A stretch of 41,131 bases of DNA, taken from contig PLYQ01000036.1 in NCBI GenBank assembly GCA_003153415.1, positions 1 to 41,131 on the forward strand, given 5' to 3'. The stretch comes from Rhodospirillales bacterium (lineage in GTDB: Bacteria; Pseudomonadota; Alphaproteobacteria; Reyranellales; Reyranellaceae). The position numbers were made by a program, and so were the translations under genes. The notes under the pieces were generated by a model. That model worked only from the letters and a program-made list of their open reading frames with translations, was not told the DNA's origin and made no database searches. How positions within the stretch are numbered: the first letter of the stretch is position 1; each line of letters opens with the position of its first letter. Below, piece after piece: positions 16,839-25,295 of this stretch.

Positions 16839-18293
16839 ATGTCCCTTGACCTGCCCTTCCAGACCGCCAAGCAGCTCGCCGCGGCGGTCCGGAAGAAAAA
16901 GATCGGCTGCGTCGAACTGCTCGACCTCTATCTCAAGCGCGTCGAGATGCACAATCCCAAGCTCAACGCCATCATCGCCACCGACATCGAGGGCGCCCGC
17001 AAGCGCGCCAAGGCGGCGGACAAGGCAGTGAAGGCCCGCAAAAAGCTCGGGCCGCTGCACGGCGTGCCGATGACCATCAAGGAGTCCTACGACGTCGCTG
17101 GTTACCCCACGACCTTTGGCGATCCCACATTCAAGGACAATATTGCCAAGACCAATTCGCTGGTCGCCCAGCGCATGATCGATGCCGGCGTGACGCTGTT
17201 CGGCAAGACTAACGTCCCGCTGAACCTGGCCGACTGGCAGAGCTACAACGAGATCTACGGCAGCACCAACAACCCGTGGGACCTGTCACGCACGCCGGGC
17301 GGCTCGTCGGGCGGTTCGGGCGCGGCGCTGGCCGCCGGCCTGACCGGCATCGACGCCGGCAGCGATGTCGGCGCTTCGATCCGCAATCCGGCGCACTATT
17401 GCGGCGTCTACGGCCATAAGCCGACCTACGGCGTGGTTTCATATAAGGGCCACACCCGCGGCAATGTCGGCGTGGGCGACATTACCGTGGTCGGCCCGCT
17501 GGCGCGCGGCGCCGAGGATCTCGAGATCGCCATGAATGCCATCGCCGGCCCCGACGAGATCGACGGCCGAGGCTGGAAGCTCAGCCTGCCGCGCTCGAAG
17601 AAAAAGAGGCTTCGCGACTTCAAGGTCGGTGTGCTGCTCTCCGATCCCAATGCCGAGGTCGACAACTCGGTGCAGGAGCAGATTCAGGTGCTCGCCGACT
17701 TCCTCGACAAGAAGAAGGCCAGGGTGAGCGACAAGGCGCGACCGGCCATCGACACCGCCGAGCTGAACGACGTCTTCATTCGCCTATTGCGCGCCGCGAC
17801 GTCGGGCCGGCTATCCGACGAAGACTATCGCAAGGCGCTGGCCGACTCCCAGACGCGGCCGGCGTCGGACATGAGCTACTACGCCCAGATGCAGCGCGGC
17901 AATTCCCTGTCGCATCGCACCTGGATCCAACTCAACGAAAAGCGGCACCGGATGCGACTCGCCTGGGATGCGTTCTTCAAGGACTACGACCTGATGCTCT
18001 GCCCGGTCTCGGTAACGGCGGCCTTCCCGCACGACCAGACGGGCCTGCGCCACAAGCGCACCATCGTGGTCAACAACAGACAAGTGCCGGTGGTCGACCA
18101 GATTTTCTGGGCGGGTTACGCGGGCCTCGCCTACCTGCCCGCGTCGGTCGCGCCGATCGGCCAGAGCAAGGAAGGGCTGCCGATCGGCGTGCAGATCATC
18201 GGCCGGCAGTATGGCGATTACGACTGCATCCAGTTCGCCAATCTGCTCGAGCAGGAATACCGCAGCTTCGTGCCGCCACCGGCCTTCGCTTAG
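16839..18293 (+). CDS. Amidase signature family hydrolase
   Basis: A 484-residue amidase-signature enzyme, which hydrolyses an amide bond using a Ser-cisSer-Lys triad. Visible residues are the Lys in MTIKESYD (residue 81), the glycine-rich linker GGSSGGSGAALAAGL with the cis-Ser (about 156), and the nucleophile Ser180 in SDVGASIRNPA. Family length is normal. The substrate could be an aryl or alkyl amide. The protein lacks context for a GatA role because no gatB or gatC is nearby. It is followed 15 bp later by apt on the same strand, so the two may be co-transcribed. ATG 16839 is immediately upstream of the conserved N-terminal helix. Confidence 0.93.
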   Translation: MSLDLPFQTAKQLAAAVRKKKIGCVELLDLYLKRVEMHNPKLNAIIATDIEGARKRAKAADKAVKARKKLGPLHGVPMTIKESYDVAGYPTTFGDPTFKDNIAKTNSLVAQRMIDAGVTLFGKTNVPLNLADWQSYNEIYGSTNNPWDLSRTPGGSSGGSGAALAAGLTGIDAGSDVGASIRNPAHYCGVYGHKPTYGVVSYKGHTRGNVGVGDITVVGPLARGAEDLEIAMNAIAGPDEIDGRGWKLSLPRSKKKRLRDFKVGVLLSDPNAEVDNSVQEQIQVLADFLDKKKARVSDKARPAIDTAELNDVFIRLLRAATSGRLSDEDYRKALADSQTRPASDMSYYAQMQRGNSLSHRTWIQLNEKRHRMRLAWDAFFKDYDLMLCPVSVTAAFPHDQTGLRHKRTIVVNNRQVPVVDQIFWAGYAGLAYLPASVAPIGQSKEGLPIGVQIIGRQYGDYDCIQFANLLEQEYRSFVPPPAFA

Positions 18294-18308
18294 GAGTTGG
18301 AAGACGAC

Positions 18309-18836
18309 ATGCCTCACACGATGGACCTCAAGAAGCACATCCGCTCAATCCCGGATTTTCCCAAGCCGGGAATTTTGTTCTACGACATCTCGACCCTGCT
18401 GGCGCACGCCAAGGCCTGGCACGAGACGATCGAACGGATGGCCGCCGCCATCCGTCCCTACAAGCCCGACGTTCTGGCCGGCATCGAATCGCGCGGCTTC
18501 CTGCTGGCGGCGCCGCTCGCGCTCGCACTCGGCACCGGCTTCGTGATGATGCGCAAGCAGGGCAAGCTGCCCGGCACCACGGTGCGCCACACTTATGCGC
18601 TGGAGTACGGCACCGACACGATCGAGATCCAGCAGGATGCCTTCAAGAAGGGCGCGCGGGTCGTGCTGGTCGACGACCTGCTCGCCACCGGAGGCACCCT
18701 GGCGGCGGCGGTGACGCTGCTGGAGACGCTGGGTGGCCATGTTTCGGCGGCGGCGTGCGTGATCGAACTCACCTTCCTCGAAGGCCGCAGCAAACTCAAG
18801 GTGCCGGTCGAGACGCTGCTGAAATACGATAGCTGA
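18309..18836 (+). CDS. apt: Adenine phosphoribosyltransferase
   Basis: A 175-residue type I phosphoribosyltransferase that converts adenine and PRPP to AMP in purine salvage. Diagnostic segments are the N-terminal [32 protein letters not shown], the flexible-loop Lys-rich MRKQGKLPG, and the PRPP-binding motif [13 protein letters not shown] (about residues 119-131). The length matches APT. The start at 18309 has an AGGAG in the preceding spacer; a second ATG four codons on is less likely. It follows the amidase by 15 bp in the same direction. Confidence 0.95.
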   Translation: MPHTMDLKKHIRSIPDFPKPGILFYDISTLLAHAKAWHETIERMAAAIRPYKPDVLAGIESRGFLLAAPLALALGTGFVMMRKQGKLPGTTVRHTYALEYGTDTIEIQQDAFKKGARVVLVDDLLATGGTLAAAVTLLETLGGHVSAAACVIELTFLEGRSKLKVPVETLLKYDS

Positions 18837-18898
18837 AGCAACTGCCAGGGTGAAGAACGCCACCCCCTCTCCGTGCTAGCATGGCCGGGGGGAAATCA

Positions 18899-19990
18899 AT
18901 GGTTTCAATTTCCGAGTGCTTTTCCGAGAGCTACGCCGAGGCGCGGGCCAAATTCTGCAGCGCCGCGGCCAACGCCAACGGTGCGCTGCGCTCGTGGCTC
19001 AACCCCAAGGCCAAAGGGCCGAACGGCGAGCTGCTCTACCTCGACACGGCGCGCTTTGGCCCCGCCGACGCTACCAACATACTGGTATTGATCTCGAGCA
19101 CGCACGGCGTCGAGGGCCACTGCGGCTCGGGGGCGCAGATCGCCTGGCTGAGGACCGGCGGCCCGACCAAGCTGCCCAAAGACACCGGCGCATTGCTGAT
19201 CCACGCCATCAACCCCTACGGCTTCGCCTGGACGCGCCGCGTGACCGAGGACAACGTCGACCTCAACCGCAACTTCGTCGACCACGACAAGGGCTACCCC
19301 AAGAACGACGGGTACCTCGCCATCGCCAAGGCCGTCCTGCCCCGAGAATGGAACGACGCGAGCCGCGCCGAGACCGAGCGCGTGTTCGCCGATTACGCCC
19401 AGAAGCACGGCGCCTACGGCCTGCAGGGCGCCATCAGCAGCGGCCAGTACACCCATCCCGACGGCATCTTCTTCGGCGGCAGCACGCCGACCTGGAGCAA
19501 CCGCACGCTGCGCGCCATCGCCCGCAAGGAATTGGCGCGCGCGCGCCGGGTCGGGATAATCGACTTCCACACCGGGCTAGGCCCGTTTGGCCATGGTGAG
19601 CTGATCTGCGCGGTGCCGCCCACCTCCAAGTCGTTCGCCCGTGCCAAGGCCTGGTACGGCGACGAGATGACCTCGCCCGAGGGCGGCACTTCGACGTCGG
19701 CGGTGGTGGTTGGCATCATGACCGATGCGTTCCCGCAGGAGCTGCCCGACGCTGAGATAACGCCGATCGCGATCGAGTACGGTACCTACACGGTGCCCGA
19801 GGTGCTGGGCGCGGTGCGCGCCGACAACTGGCTGCACCATCGCGGCGATCTCAAGTCGGAACTGGGCCACGCGCTCAAGGCCGACATGAAGGAGCGCTTC
19901 TTCCCGGCCGGCAACAAGTGGCGCGAAATGGTCTGGGCGCGCGCCGATCAAACGATCGGTTGGGCACTCAAGGGGATGACGGGTCCATGA
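18899..19990 (+). CDS. DUF2817 protein, M14-like zinc carboxypeptidase fold
   Basis: A 363-residue protein of the DUF2817 family, distantly related to M14 metallocarboxypeptidases. Candidate zinc ligands are the His and Glu of STHGVEGHCG (about residues 69 and 72) and a later His in IDFHTGLGP. The Asn/Arg-rich segment EDNVDLNRNFVDHD matches the M14 pattern for substrate carboxylate binding. There is no signal peptide, so it acts in the cytoplasm. The start at 18899 is preferred because GGGGGGA lies about 8 bases upstream; an ATG at 18881 lacks one. The true substrate is unknown. Confidence 0.85.
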   Translation: MVSISECFSESYAEARAKFCSAAANANGALRSWLNPKAKGPNGELLYLDTARFGPADATNILVLISSTHGVEGHCGSGAQIAWLRTGGPTKLPKDTGALLIHAINPYGFAWTRRVTEDNVDLNRNFVDHDKGYPKNDGYLAIAKAVLPREWNDASRAETERVFADYAQKHGAYGLQGAISSGQYTHPDGIFFGGSTPTWSNRTLRAIARKELARARRVGIIDFHTGLGPFGHGELICAVPPTSKSFARAKAWYGDEMTSPEGGTSTSAVVVGIMTDAFPQELPDAEITPIAIEYGTYTVPEVLGAVRADNWLHHRGDLKSELGHALKADMKERFFPAGNKWREMVWARADQTIGWALKGMTGP

Positions 19991-20017
19991 AGGCAACGGC
20001 CCAATGAGGGCAGCGCG

Positions 20018-21838
20018 ATGAGCGTCAGCACCACTACGCCGAACGAGGACTCCGCTCGGCTGCGGCTGCGGCGGGCGTTGCAGCGCGCGCCGCTGTTTGC
20101 CGATCTCGACTCTGCCAGCATGGCGGTCATCGAGCGCGAGCTGACGCCGCTCGTCCTGCCCGGCGGCGCGCCGCTGTTCCGCCAAGGCGAGGCCGCCGAC
20201 GCCGTCTATGTCGTGGCGAGCGGCTGCCTCGGCGTGTTCCGCCATGACGACGAGGAAGGCGACGAGGAGCCGGGCCTGATCGCCGAGATCACGCCGGGCA
20301 ACATCGTGGGCGAGATGTCTCTGCTGTCGCATAGCCAGCGCACGCGCAGCGTCGCGGCCCTGCGCGACACCGAGGTGTGGCGCCTGGCGCGGTCCAGCTT
20401 CGACGCGTTGACCGCCCAGCACCCCGAGGTGCTGCCGGCGCTGATGCGCAACGTGGCGGTGCGCAACGCCATGGGACCGGCCAAGCGCCGGCGCCAGCCG
20501 CGCACCTTCGCCCTCCTGCCCGCCGGCTCCGACGTGCCGTCCGCGCGTTTTGCTGTACTGTTGGCGGGCGCGCTCGGCCGCCTCGGCGATCAGGTGCAGA
20601 TGCTCGGCCCTGAATCGCTGCATGAAGAGCCGGAATGGTTCGCGCGTGCTGAGATGGAGTCGTCATTTGTCCTCTACCGCGCTGACCCGACGCTGAGCTC
20701 CTGGACCGAACTTTGCCTGCGCCAGGCCGATTGCCTGGTCGTGGTGCGCAACGCCGACAACGACCTGCCGACCCGGCTGCCGTTCGAGATCGAGACGGCC
20801 CAACCCGGTGCCGTCTTCCACCGCCGTCGCGAACTCGTCCTGCTGCATGAAGGCCACGACCCGCGCTCCGGCGCGACCTCGCCTCTGCTGGCCGGCGGCG
20901 TCTACGGCCAGCACCATCATGTCCGGCTCGACATCCACAGCGATTTCGACCGCCTGGCGCGGCTGATCACCGGCCACGCCGTCGGCATCGTCATGGCGGG
21001 TGGCGGCGCACGCGCCTTCACCCACGTCGGCGTCGTCAAGGCACTGCGCGCGTCAGGCGTGCCGATCGACCTGATCGGCGGCACCAGCATGGGCGCCATC
21101 GTTGCCGCCGGCGTAGCTGCGCGCTGGACCGACGAGGAACTGAGCGAACGCTTCCGGCACTCCTTCGTCGACGTCAATCCGCTCTCGGACTACACGCTGC
21201 CGTTCGTCTCGCTGTTCGGCGGCCGGCATGTCACCCGCCTGCTGCGCATGGCGTTCGGCGAAAAGGACATCGAGGACCTGATCCTGCCCTTCTACTGCGT
21301 CACCGCCAACCTCACGACGGCCAACGCCGACATCCACACGGTCGGCAAACTGTGGCGCTGGCTGCGCGCGTCGGTGTCGCTGCCCGGGGTGCTGCCGCCC
21401 TTCAACGATGCCGGCGAAGTCCATGTCGACGGCGGCGTCATCGACAACCTGCCGGTGCGGGCGATGCGCAAGCTGGGCCGCGGCCTCACCATCGGCGTCG
21501 ACATCGACACCGGCGGCGCCTTGTCGGCCGGCGCCGGCGTCGAGGAGCCGTGGTCGGCCTGGGAGTTCTTCCGGCGCCTGGTGTGGAAGCGCAAGGAGAC
21601 GCTGCCGATTCCGTCGATCGTGCGCATCCTGCTGCGCTCGGCCCTGGTGGCCAGCGCCGAGCGCGCCAAGGACGACCGCGCCGCCTCCGACCTGCTGATC
21701 GTGCCGCCGATGGACCGGTTTGACCTGCTCGACTGGACGAGCTTCGACGCCGCCATCGAGGCCGGTTACCGCTCCACCATGGAAGAGCTCGACAAGGCGC
21801 GCTCCCTGCCGACCGGCGCCCGCCTTTTCGTCGCCTGA
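20018..21838 (+). CDS. Patatin-like phospholipase with cyclic-nucleotide-binding domain (NTE/RssA type)
   Basis: A 606-residue two-domain protein. Residues ~25-150 form a cyclic-nucleotide-binding domain (LFRQGEAADAVYVVASG and GEMSLLSHSQRTRSVAALRD). Residues ~320-500 form a patatin lipase with oxyanion loop GGGARAFTHVG (about 327), nucleophile Ser357 in GGTSMGAIVAAG and catalytic Asp471 in DGGVIDN. The architecture matches bacterial relatives of neuropathy target esterase, which hydrolyse phospholipids and lysophospholipids. The middle region (150-320) is a linker domain common to this group. The canonical cAMP phosphate-binding Arg context is present (HSQRTRS), but binding is not proven. It is transcribed alone, 27 bp after the DUF2817 gene. 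Confidence 0.92.
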   Translation: MSVSTTTPNEDSARLRLRRALQRAPLFADLDSASMAVIERELTPLVLPGGAPLFRQGEAADAVYVVASGCLGVFRHDDEEGDEEPGLIAEITPGNIVGEMSLLSHSQRTRSVAALRDTEVWRLARSSFDALTAQHPEVLPALMRNVAVRNAMGPAKRRRQPRTFALLPAGSDVPSARFAVLLAGALGRLGDQVQMLGPESLHEEPEWFARAEMESSFVLYRADPTLSSWTELCLRQADCLVVVRNADNDLPTRLPFEIETAQPGAVFHRRRELVLLHEGHDPRSGATSPLLAGGVYGQHHHVRLDIHSDFDRLARLITGHAVGIVMAGGGARAFTHVGVVKALRASGVPIDLIGGTSMGAIVAAGVAARWTDEELSERFRHSFVDVNPLSDYTLPFVSLFGGRHVTRLLRMAFGEKDIEDLILPFYCVTANLTTANADIHTVGKLWRWLRASVSLPGVLPPFNDAGEVHVDGGVIDNLPVRAMRKLGRGLTIGVDIDTGGALSAGAGVEEPWSAWEFFRRLVWKRKETLPIPSIVRILLRSALVASAERAKDDRAASDLLIVPPMDRFDLLDWTSFDAAIEAGYRSTMEELDKARSLPTGARLFVA

Positions 21839-21852
21839 CCCGGGGACGGGCG

Positions 21853-22263
21853 TCAGGCGAGGAATTTCAGGCTGTTGGTGACCTTGTCGATCGTCTTGCG
21901 CGGCCCATGCACGCCGATACCGACGAAATCCAGCGCATCGGCCGGCGCCGCCGCCAGCGCGGCGCGGTTGTCGGCGTCGTTGGTCGTCTTGAACATCGCC
22001 TCGATGTAGATCGCCGGCACGAGCTCGCGCGACAATGCGCGCTGATGGGTGCGACGCAATTCTTCGAGCGAGGCGCCGAACACGAACACCGGCTCGCGGA
22101 TCAGCGCCGTATAGGCCCGCCCGCCGCCGTCACGGTACGGCTCGCCCTTGAGATGGGGATGGGTCCCGACCAGCCCGCCGGCCAGGAAGGCTGCAACGTT
22201 GGCGGACTGCCAGGCGGCGAGGTTGCGGCGCAGGATGAGCGCCGTCTTGGTATCGTAGATCAT
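21853..22263 (-). CDS. DUF2000 family protein
   Basis: A 136-residue protein of the DUF2000 family. It opens MIYDTKTALILRRNLAAWQ and carries ANVAAFLAGG, FVFGASLEELRRTHQRAL, an IEAMFKTTNDADNRAAL helix and ALDFVGIGVHGPR. The family fold is peptidyl-tRNA-hydrolase-like and its function is unknown. It is divergent from an AraC-type regulator across 47 bp. This arrangement suggests that the regulator controls it. The start at 22263 fits the conserved N-terminus; ATGs at 22272 and 22281 are possible. Confidence 0.85.
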   Translation of the reverse strand: MIYDTKTALILRRNLAAWQSANVAAFLAGGLVGTHPHLKGEPYRDGGGRAYTALIREPVFVFGASLEELRRTHQRALSRELVPAIYIEAMFKTTNDADNRAALAAAPADALDFVGIGVHGPRKTIDKVTNSLKFLA

Positions 22264-22310
22264 GGCCCCCATATCGGGCATCGTGGCACGGATGTCTTGA
22301 AGGTTTGTGC

Positions 22311-23129
22311 ATGAGTGAGGACGAGATCCGCTTCGACGACCCGCGCGACGGCCTGCAGCGCCTGGCGGCGCGGTTCGGCGCCCACGCCTACGGTCTGCAC
22401 CGCCACGAGACCTACGCCATCGGCCTGACCCTGTGGGGCGCCCAGGCCTTCCGCTATCGCGGCGCCCTTCGGACCAGCCGCGGCGGCCAGGTCATGGTCA
22501 TTCATCCCGACGAGGCGCATGACGGCCACGCTGGCGTCGCCGACGGTTTTGCCTACCGCATGCTCTACGTCGATCCGGCCTCGATCTCGGCGGCGCTCGG
22601 CGAAGCCGCGACCCCCTTCGTGCCCGATGTCGTCGCCGACGATCCGGCCCTCGCCGGCCTGCTGCGCGAGGCATTCGCCGATTTTCCACGGGCACTGGAG
22701 CCGCTGGCCGTCGATGCGGCGGTGGCACGGCTGGCCGAGCTGCTGGTGCGACGCAGCGATGGCGACGCCAGGCCACGGCGCGGCACGACGGCCGGCCGAG
22801 TGGCTTACCTGGCGGTCGGCCGGGCCCGCGACTTCCTGGTCGCCGAGGCGCATCGCACGGTGGCGTCGGAGGAGCTGGAACGGGTGAGCGGGCTCGACCG
22901 CTTTGCGCTGGCCCGCCATTTCCGCGCTGCCTTCGGGACCTCGCCGCACCGCTTCCAGGTCGGCCGCCGTCTGGCCCGGGCGCGGGCGATGATCGCCGAG
23001 GGCGTAGCCTTGTCGGAGGCTGCGGCGGCGACGGGCTTCGCCGACCAAAGCCACCTTACCCGGCACTTTTCGGCACGTTTCGGCCTCACCCCCGGCCGCT
23101 GGGCGGCGCTGGCGCGACACGCGGCATGA
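22311..23129 (+). CDS. AraC family transcriptional regulator
   Basis: A 272-residue regulator. The N-terminal ~160 residues form a cupin-type AraC ligand-binding domain (HRHETYAIGLTLWGAQAFRYRG, then GQVMVIHPDEAHDGHA). The C-terminal ~100 residues carry two helix-turn-helix motifs: SGLDRFALARHFRAAFGTSPH, then ALSEAAAATGFADQSHLTRH with the classic FGLTPGRW ending. These regulators usually activate neighbouring genes on binding a small molecule. Candidate targets are the divergent DUF2000 gene and the Rieske oxygenase gene 55 bp downstream on the same strand. The effector is unknown. Confidence 0.93.
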   Translation: MSEDEIRFDDPRDGLQRLAARFGAHAYGLHRHETYAIGLTLWGAQAFRYRGALRTSRGGQVMVIHPDEAHDGHAGVADGFAYRMLYVDPASISAALGEAATPFVPDVVADDPALAGLLREAFADFPRALEPLAVDAAVARLAELLVRRSDGDARPRRGTTAGRVAYLAVGRARDFLVAEAHRTVASEELERVSGLDRFALARHFRAAFGTSPHRFQVGRRLARARAMIAEGVALSEAAAATGFADQSHLTRHFSARFGLTPGRWAALARHAA

Positions 23130-23184
23130 TCCGGGCCGGTTCTGCCCGAATCTTGCATAGCCTCGTCTGCAGGAAGGAAAAACC

Positions 23185-24432
23185 ATGGACCAGTCGATCG
23201 TCAGCCGCCGAAAGACGGCCAAGCCCCGCTCCCCGGTGGTCGAGGCGCTGCTTGCCGAAGTGGCCGCGCTGGACGCGGCGGCGGTGCAGCAGCAGATGAT
23301 GCCGGCGGGCTGCTACACCGCGCCGGAGTTCTTCGCCTTCGAGCAGGAAGAAGTGTTCAGCCGCACCTGGATCTGCGTCGGCCGGGTCGAGCAAGTGGCC
23401 GAGCCGGGCGATTGCCTGGCGACCGAGGTCGCCGGCGAGCCGATCCTGGTGGTGCGCGGCGACGACGGCACGATCCGGGCGCTGAGCGCCATCTGCCAGC
23501 ACCGCGGCGAGATCATCCCCTGCCCGGAGAAAGGCAACGCTCTTCGCTGCCCACTCCATTTCTGGACCTACGACTTCGAGGGCCGACTGGCCGGCGCGCC
23601 GCGCATGGGAGACGCCGAGGAGACGCTGCGGCTGCGCAAGACGGTGCGCCTGCCGTTGCTGCGCCTCGAACTGTGGCATGGCTTCATCTTCGTCAACCTC
23701 GACCCGCAGGCAGCACCGCTCGACCCCACCCTCGCCAAGCTCGAGCCGTTGTGGGCGGGCTACGAGGCGACCGGGCTGAAGGCCCTGCCGCCGGTGATGA
23801 GCGACACGCCGCTGCCGTGGAACTGGAAGGTCCAGGTCGAGAACTTCACCGACGCCTACCATCCCGAGTTTGTCCATATCGGCACGCACGACTTCGCGCC
23901 GAGCGTCATGGCGGGCGACGGCGTGCGCTTCACCGAGATGGCACCGGACGACAATGCCATCGTGCGCAGCGTGCCGATGCGCAAGCCGGACGGCGGCATG
24001 AACGGCAACGGCTGGGGCGAGAACGCGGCCTTCCCGGCGATTGCGACGCTGCCGCCGGAGCAGCGCTCGCGGATCACCTTCGCCATGCTGCCGCCCAGCC
24101 TCACCCTGATGTTCGCAGCCGGCACCGTCGCCTACACCCTGATCCGTCCCACTGGTCCCGAAGCAACGCTGGCCGGCAGCGACCGCGTGACCTACGGCGG
24201 CTGGCTGTTGCCGCAAAGCACACTCGACCTGCCGGATCTCAACGCGCGGTGCGCTGCCGTAAGCCAGGGCGGCTCGAAGATCTGGGCCCAGGACGTGCCG
24301 ATCAACCGCGGCATGCAGGCGGCGAAGCGTTCGCGCTTCCTGCCCGACGGCGCCTACGGGCCGCTGGAAATCACGTTGCAGCAGTTCAATCTCTGGCTGC
24401 TCAACGCCTATCGCCGCGCCATGGCAGGTTAG
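23185..24432 (+). CDS. Aromatic ring-hydroxylating oxygenase, Rieske alpha-type subunit (second copy)
   Basis: A 415-residue Rieske non-haem iron oxygenase. The [2Fe-2S] ligands are Cys104 and His106 in ICQHRGE, and Cys122 and His125 in RCPLHFWTYD. The mononuclear iron segment is ENFTDAYHPEFVH, with Asp223, His226 and His231. It differs clearly from the oxygenase at 7666, and no beta subunit or reductase gene follows, so it may be a homotrimer of the phthalate-, choline- or quaternary-amine-oxygenase sort. The upstream AraC regulator is the likely control. AGGAAGG precedes ATG 23185. The substrate is not predictable from the sequence. Confidence 0.92.
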   Translation: MDQSIVSRRKTAKPRSPVVEALLAEVAALDAAAVQQQMMPAGCYTAPEFFAFEQEEVFSRTWICVGRVEQVAEPGDCLATEVAGEPILVVRGDDGTIRALSAICQHRGEIIPCPEKGNALRCPLHFWTYDFEGRLAGAPRMGDAEETLRLRKTVRLPLLRLELWHGFIFVNLDPQAAPLDPTLAKLEPLWAGYEATGLKALPPVMSDTPLPWNWKVQVENFTDAYHPEFVHIGTHDFAPSVMAGDGVRFTEMAPDDNAIVRSVPMRKPDGGMNGNGWGENAAFPAIATLPPEQRSRITFAMLPPSLTLMFAAGTVAYTLIRPTGPEATLAGSDRVTYGGWLLPQSTLDLPDLNARCAAVSQGGSKIWAQDVPINRGMQAAKRSRFLPDGAYGPLEITLQQFNLWLLNAYRRAMAG

Positions 24433-24737
24433 AAATGACCCTACTTTTCTACCAGCTTCTCACGATGTCTCACCGATGTCTCACTCCGGTGAGACCAATC
24501 CGATGCCGATGGCATCGGCACTTTCCTTGATTTGGTCTCATTTCTCGCCACCCCCTCCCCCTTGAAGCCGGCAACGGCCCCCGACGTCGAGCGCGGCCGA
24601 CGAGAGCCACCCACAACGCAGGCCGGCCAGCGTGGTCGCCATCAGCGACCGCATTCCCGGCACATGGCAGGCGGTCCCCATGAAGGCGTCGCGCAACAGG
24701 CCGAGCGGCTTAGAAGGCTGCTCGTCAATCTACTTCG
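24433..24737. other. 305-bp gene-free region with inverted repeats
   Basis: No convincing gene is present between the second Rieske gene and the small membrane protein. The left part holds the tandem and inverted repeats described separately. The right part (about 24545-24737) has a short plus-strand frame (24532-24741) with no ribosome site, no family motif and low-complexity C runs, which I do not call. A minus-strand frame reading GLLRDAFMGTACHVPGMRS is also present but unrecognised; it may be a gene remnant. Confidence 0.5.
24463..24540. repeat. Nested direct and inverted repeats forming mutually exclusive hairpins
   Basis: An 11-bp unit CGATGTCTCAC is repeated in tandem (24463-24473, 24474-24484). 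GTCTCACC (24467-24474) can pair with GGTGAGAC (24488-24495). Part of the same right arm, TGAGACCAA (24490-24498), can pair instead with TTGGTCTCA (24532-24540). That second stem encloses an inner 8-bp hairpin, CCGATGCC/GGCATCGG (24500-24507, 24511-24518). It begins about 30 bp after the Rieske gene stop. It could be a complex terminator, or the residue of a mobile element end. Confidence 0.6.
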
Positions 24738-24908
24738 CTAGCGCCAGAAGTAAGTAGTGTCCCTGCGTCGTTCGCGGAGCCGCTCCTCTAGCGCCGCTTG
24801 GTCGGGACTCAGCGGGCGGCGAAGGATCAATCTTATGATCCACACTAGCGCTGGCATCCCGACGAAGATGATGAGAACGGCTCCGACAACCAAAAGCGAA
24901 TACATCAT
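24738..24908 (-). CDS. 56-residue single-span membrane protein
   Basis: The minus strand encodes MMYSLLVVGAVLIIFVGMPA followed by LVWIIRLILRRP and a charged tail ending TTYFWR. The first 30 residues form one hydrophobic helix. The tail is strongly charged (EERLRERRRD) and probably cytoplasmic and helical. GAGG lies a few bases before the first ATG. The frame is clean and its amino-acid pattern (hydrophobic block, basic boundary, amphipathic tail) is typical of a real small membrane protein. No family is recognised. It stands alone in a gene-poor patch next to the antitoxin-like gene. Confidence 0.55.
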   Translation of the reverse strand: MMYSLLVVGAVLIIFVGMPALVWIIRLILRRPLSPDQAALEERLRERRRDTTYFWR

Positions 24909-25009
24909 GCGCCTCGCATCTTAGTGCTGCGCTTCGGGGGGGCCTTTTTCTTTGCTTTCCGACTCAACTCAACGTGTGGAATCGATCTCCTCTGCCAGGA
25001 GCTGACTTC

Positions 25010-25225
25010 ATGGGCGCCAATCCCGCCGATCTCGCTGAGCTCATCACCGAAGAAAAGCTGGATCTCATTTCAGAACTCTGGGACAGCATCGAGTCGTCGG
25101 CGACAGCGCCTCCTTTGTCGGAGGCGCAATCGCTCGAATTGGCACGCCGCCGCGCCGAGGAGTTGAGCGATCCCGCGGCAATGATCGATCGGTCAGTCGT
25201 GCGCAAAGAGCTTCGCACCACCTGA
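25010..25225 (+). CDS. Putative addiction-module antitoxin (Unstab_antitox-like), no toxin adjacent
   Basis: A 71-residue acidic helical protein. The segment ITEEKLDLISELWDSIESS, then PLSEAQSLELARRRAEELSDPAA, matches the small RelB/ParD-like antitoxins often annotated as putative addiction module component. Such proteins usually precede a RelE/ParE toxin gene. Here the next 70 bases hold only a hairpin, and then the convergent SDR gene ends, so the toxin is missing. AGGAG stands 8 bases before ATG 25010; a longer start at 24974 is less likely. It may be a relic, or an antitoxin for a toxin elsewhere. Confidence 0.75.
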   Translation: MGANPADLAELITEEKLDLISELWDSIESSATAPPLSEAQSLELARRRAEELSDPAAMIDRSVVRKELRTT

Positions 25226-25260
25226 CCTACAATCGAGAACGCCCGCCATTCAGCCCAAAC

Positions 25261-25288
25261 GGACCGCGGGCCTGGAGGGCCGCGGTCC
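25261..25288. terminator. Hairpin between convergent antitoxin and SDR genes
   Basis: GGACCGCGG (25261-25269) pairs with CCGCGGTCC (25280-25288) across a 10-base loop, between two converging genes. It is a likely shared terminator, though neither side has a long U-run. Confidence 0.5.
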
Positions 25289-25295
25289 AAATGAC

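Noticed and set aside
24532-24741. Short plus-strand frame in the gene-poor patch
   Set aside because: No ribosome site and no motif, and the composition is low-complexity. Kept only as part of the noncoding description.
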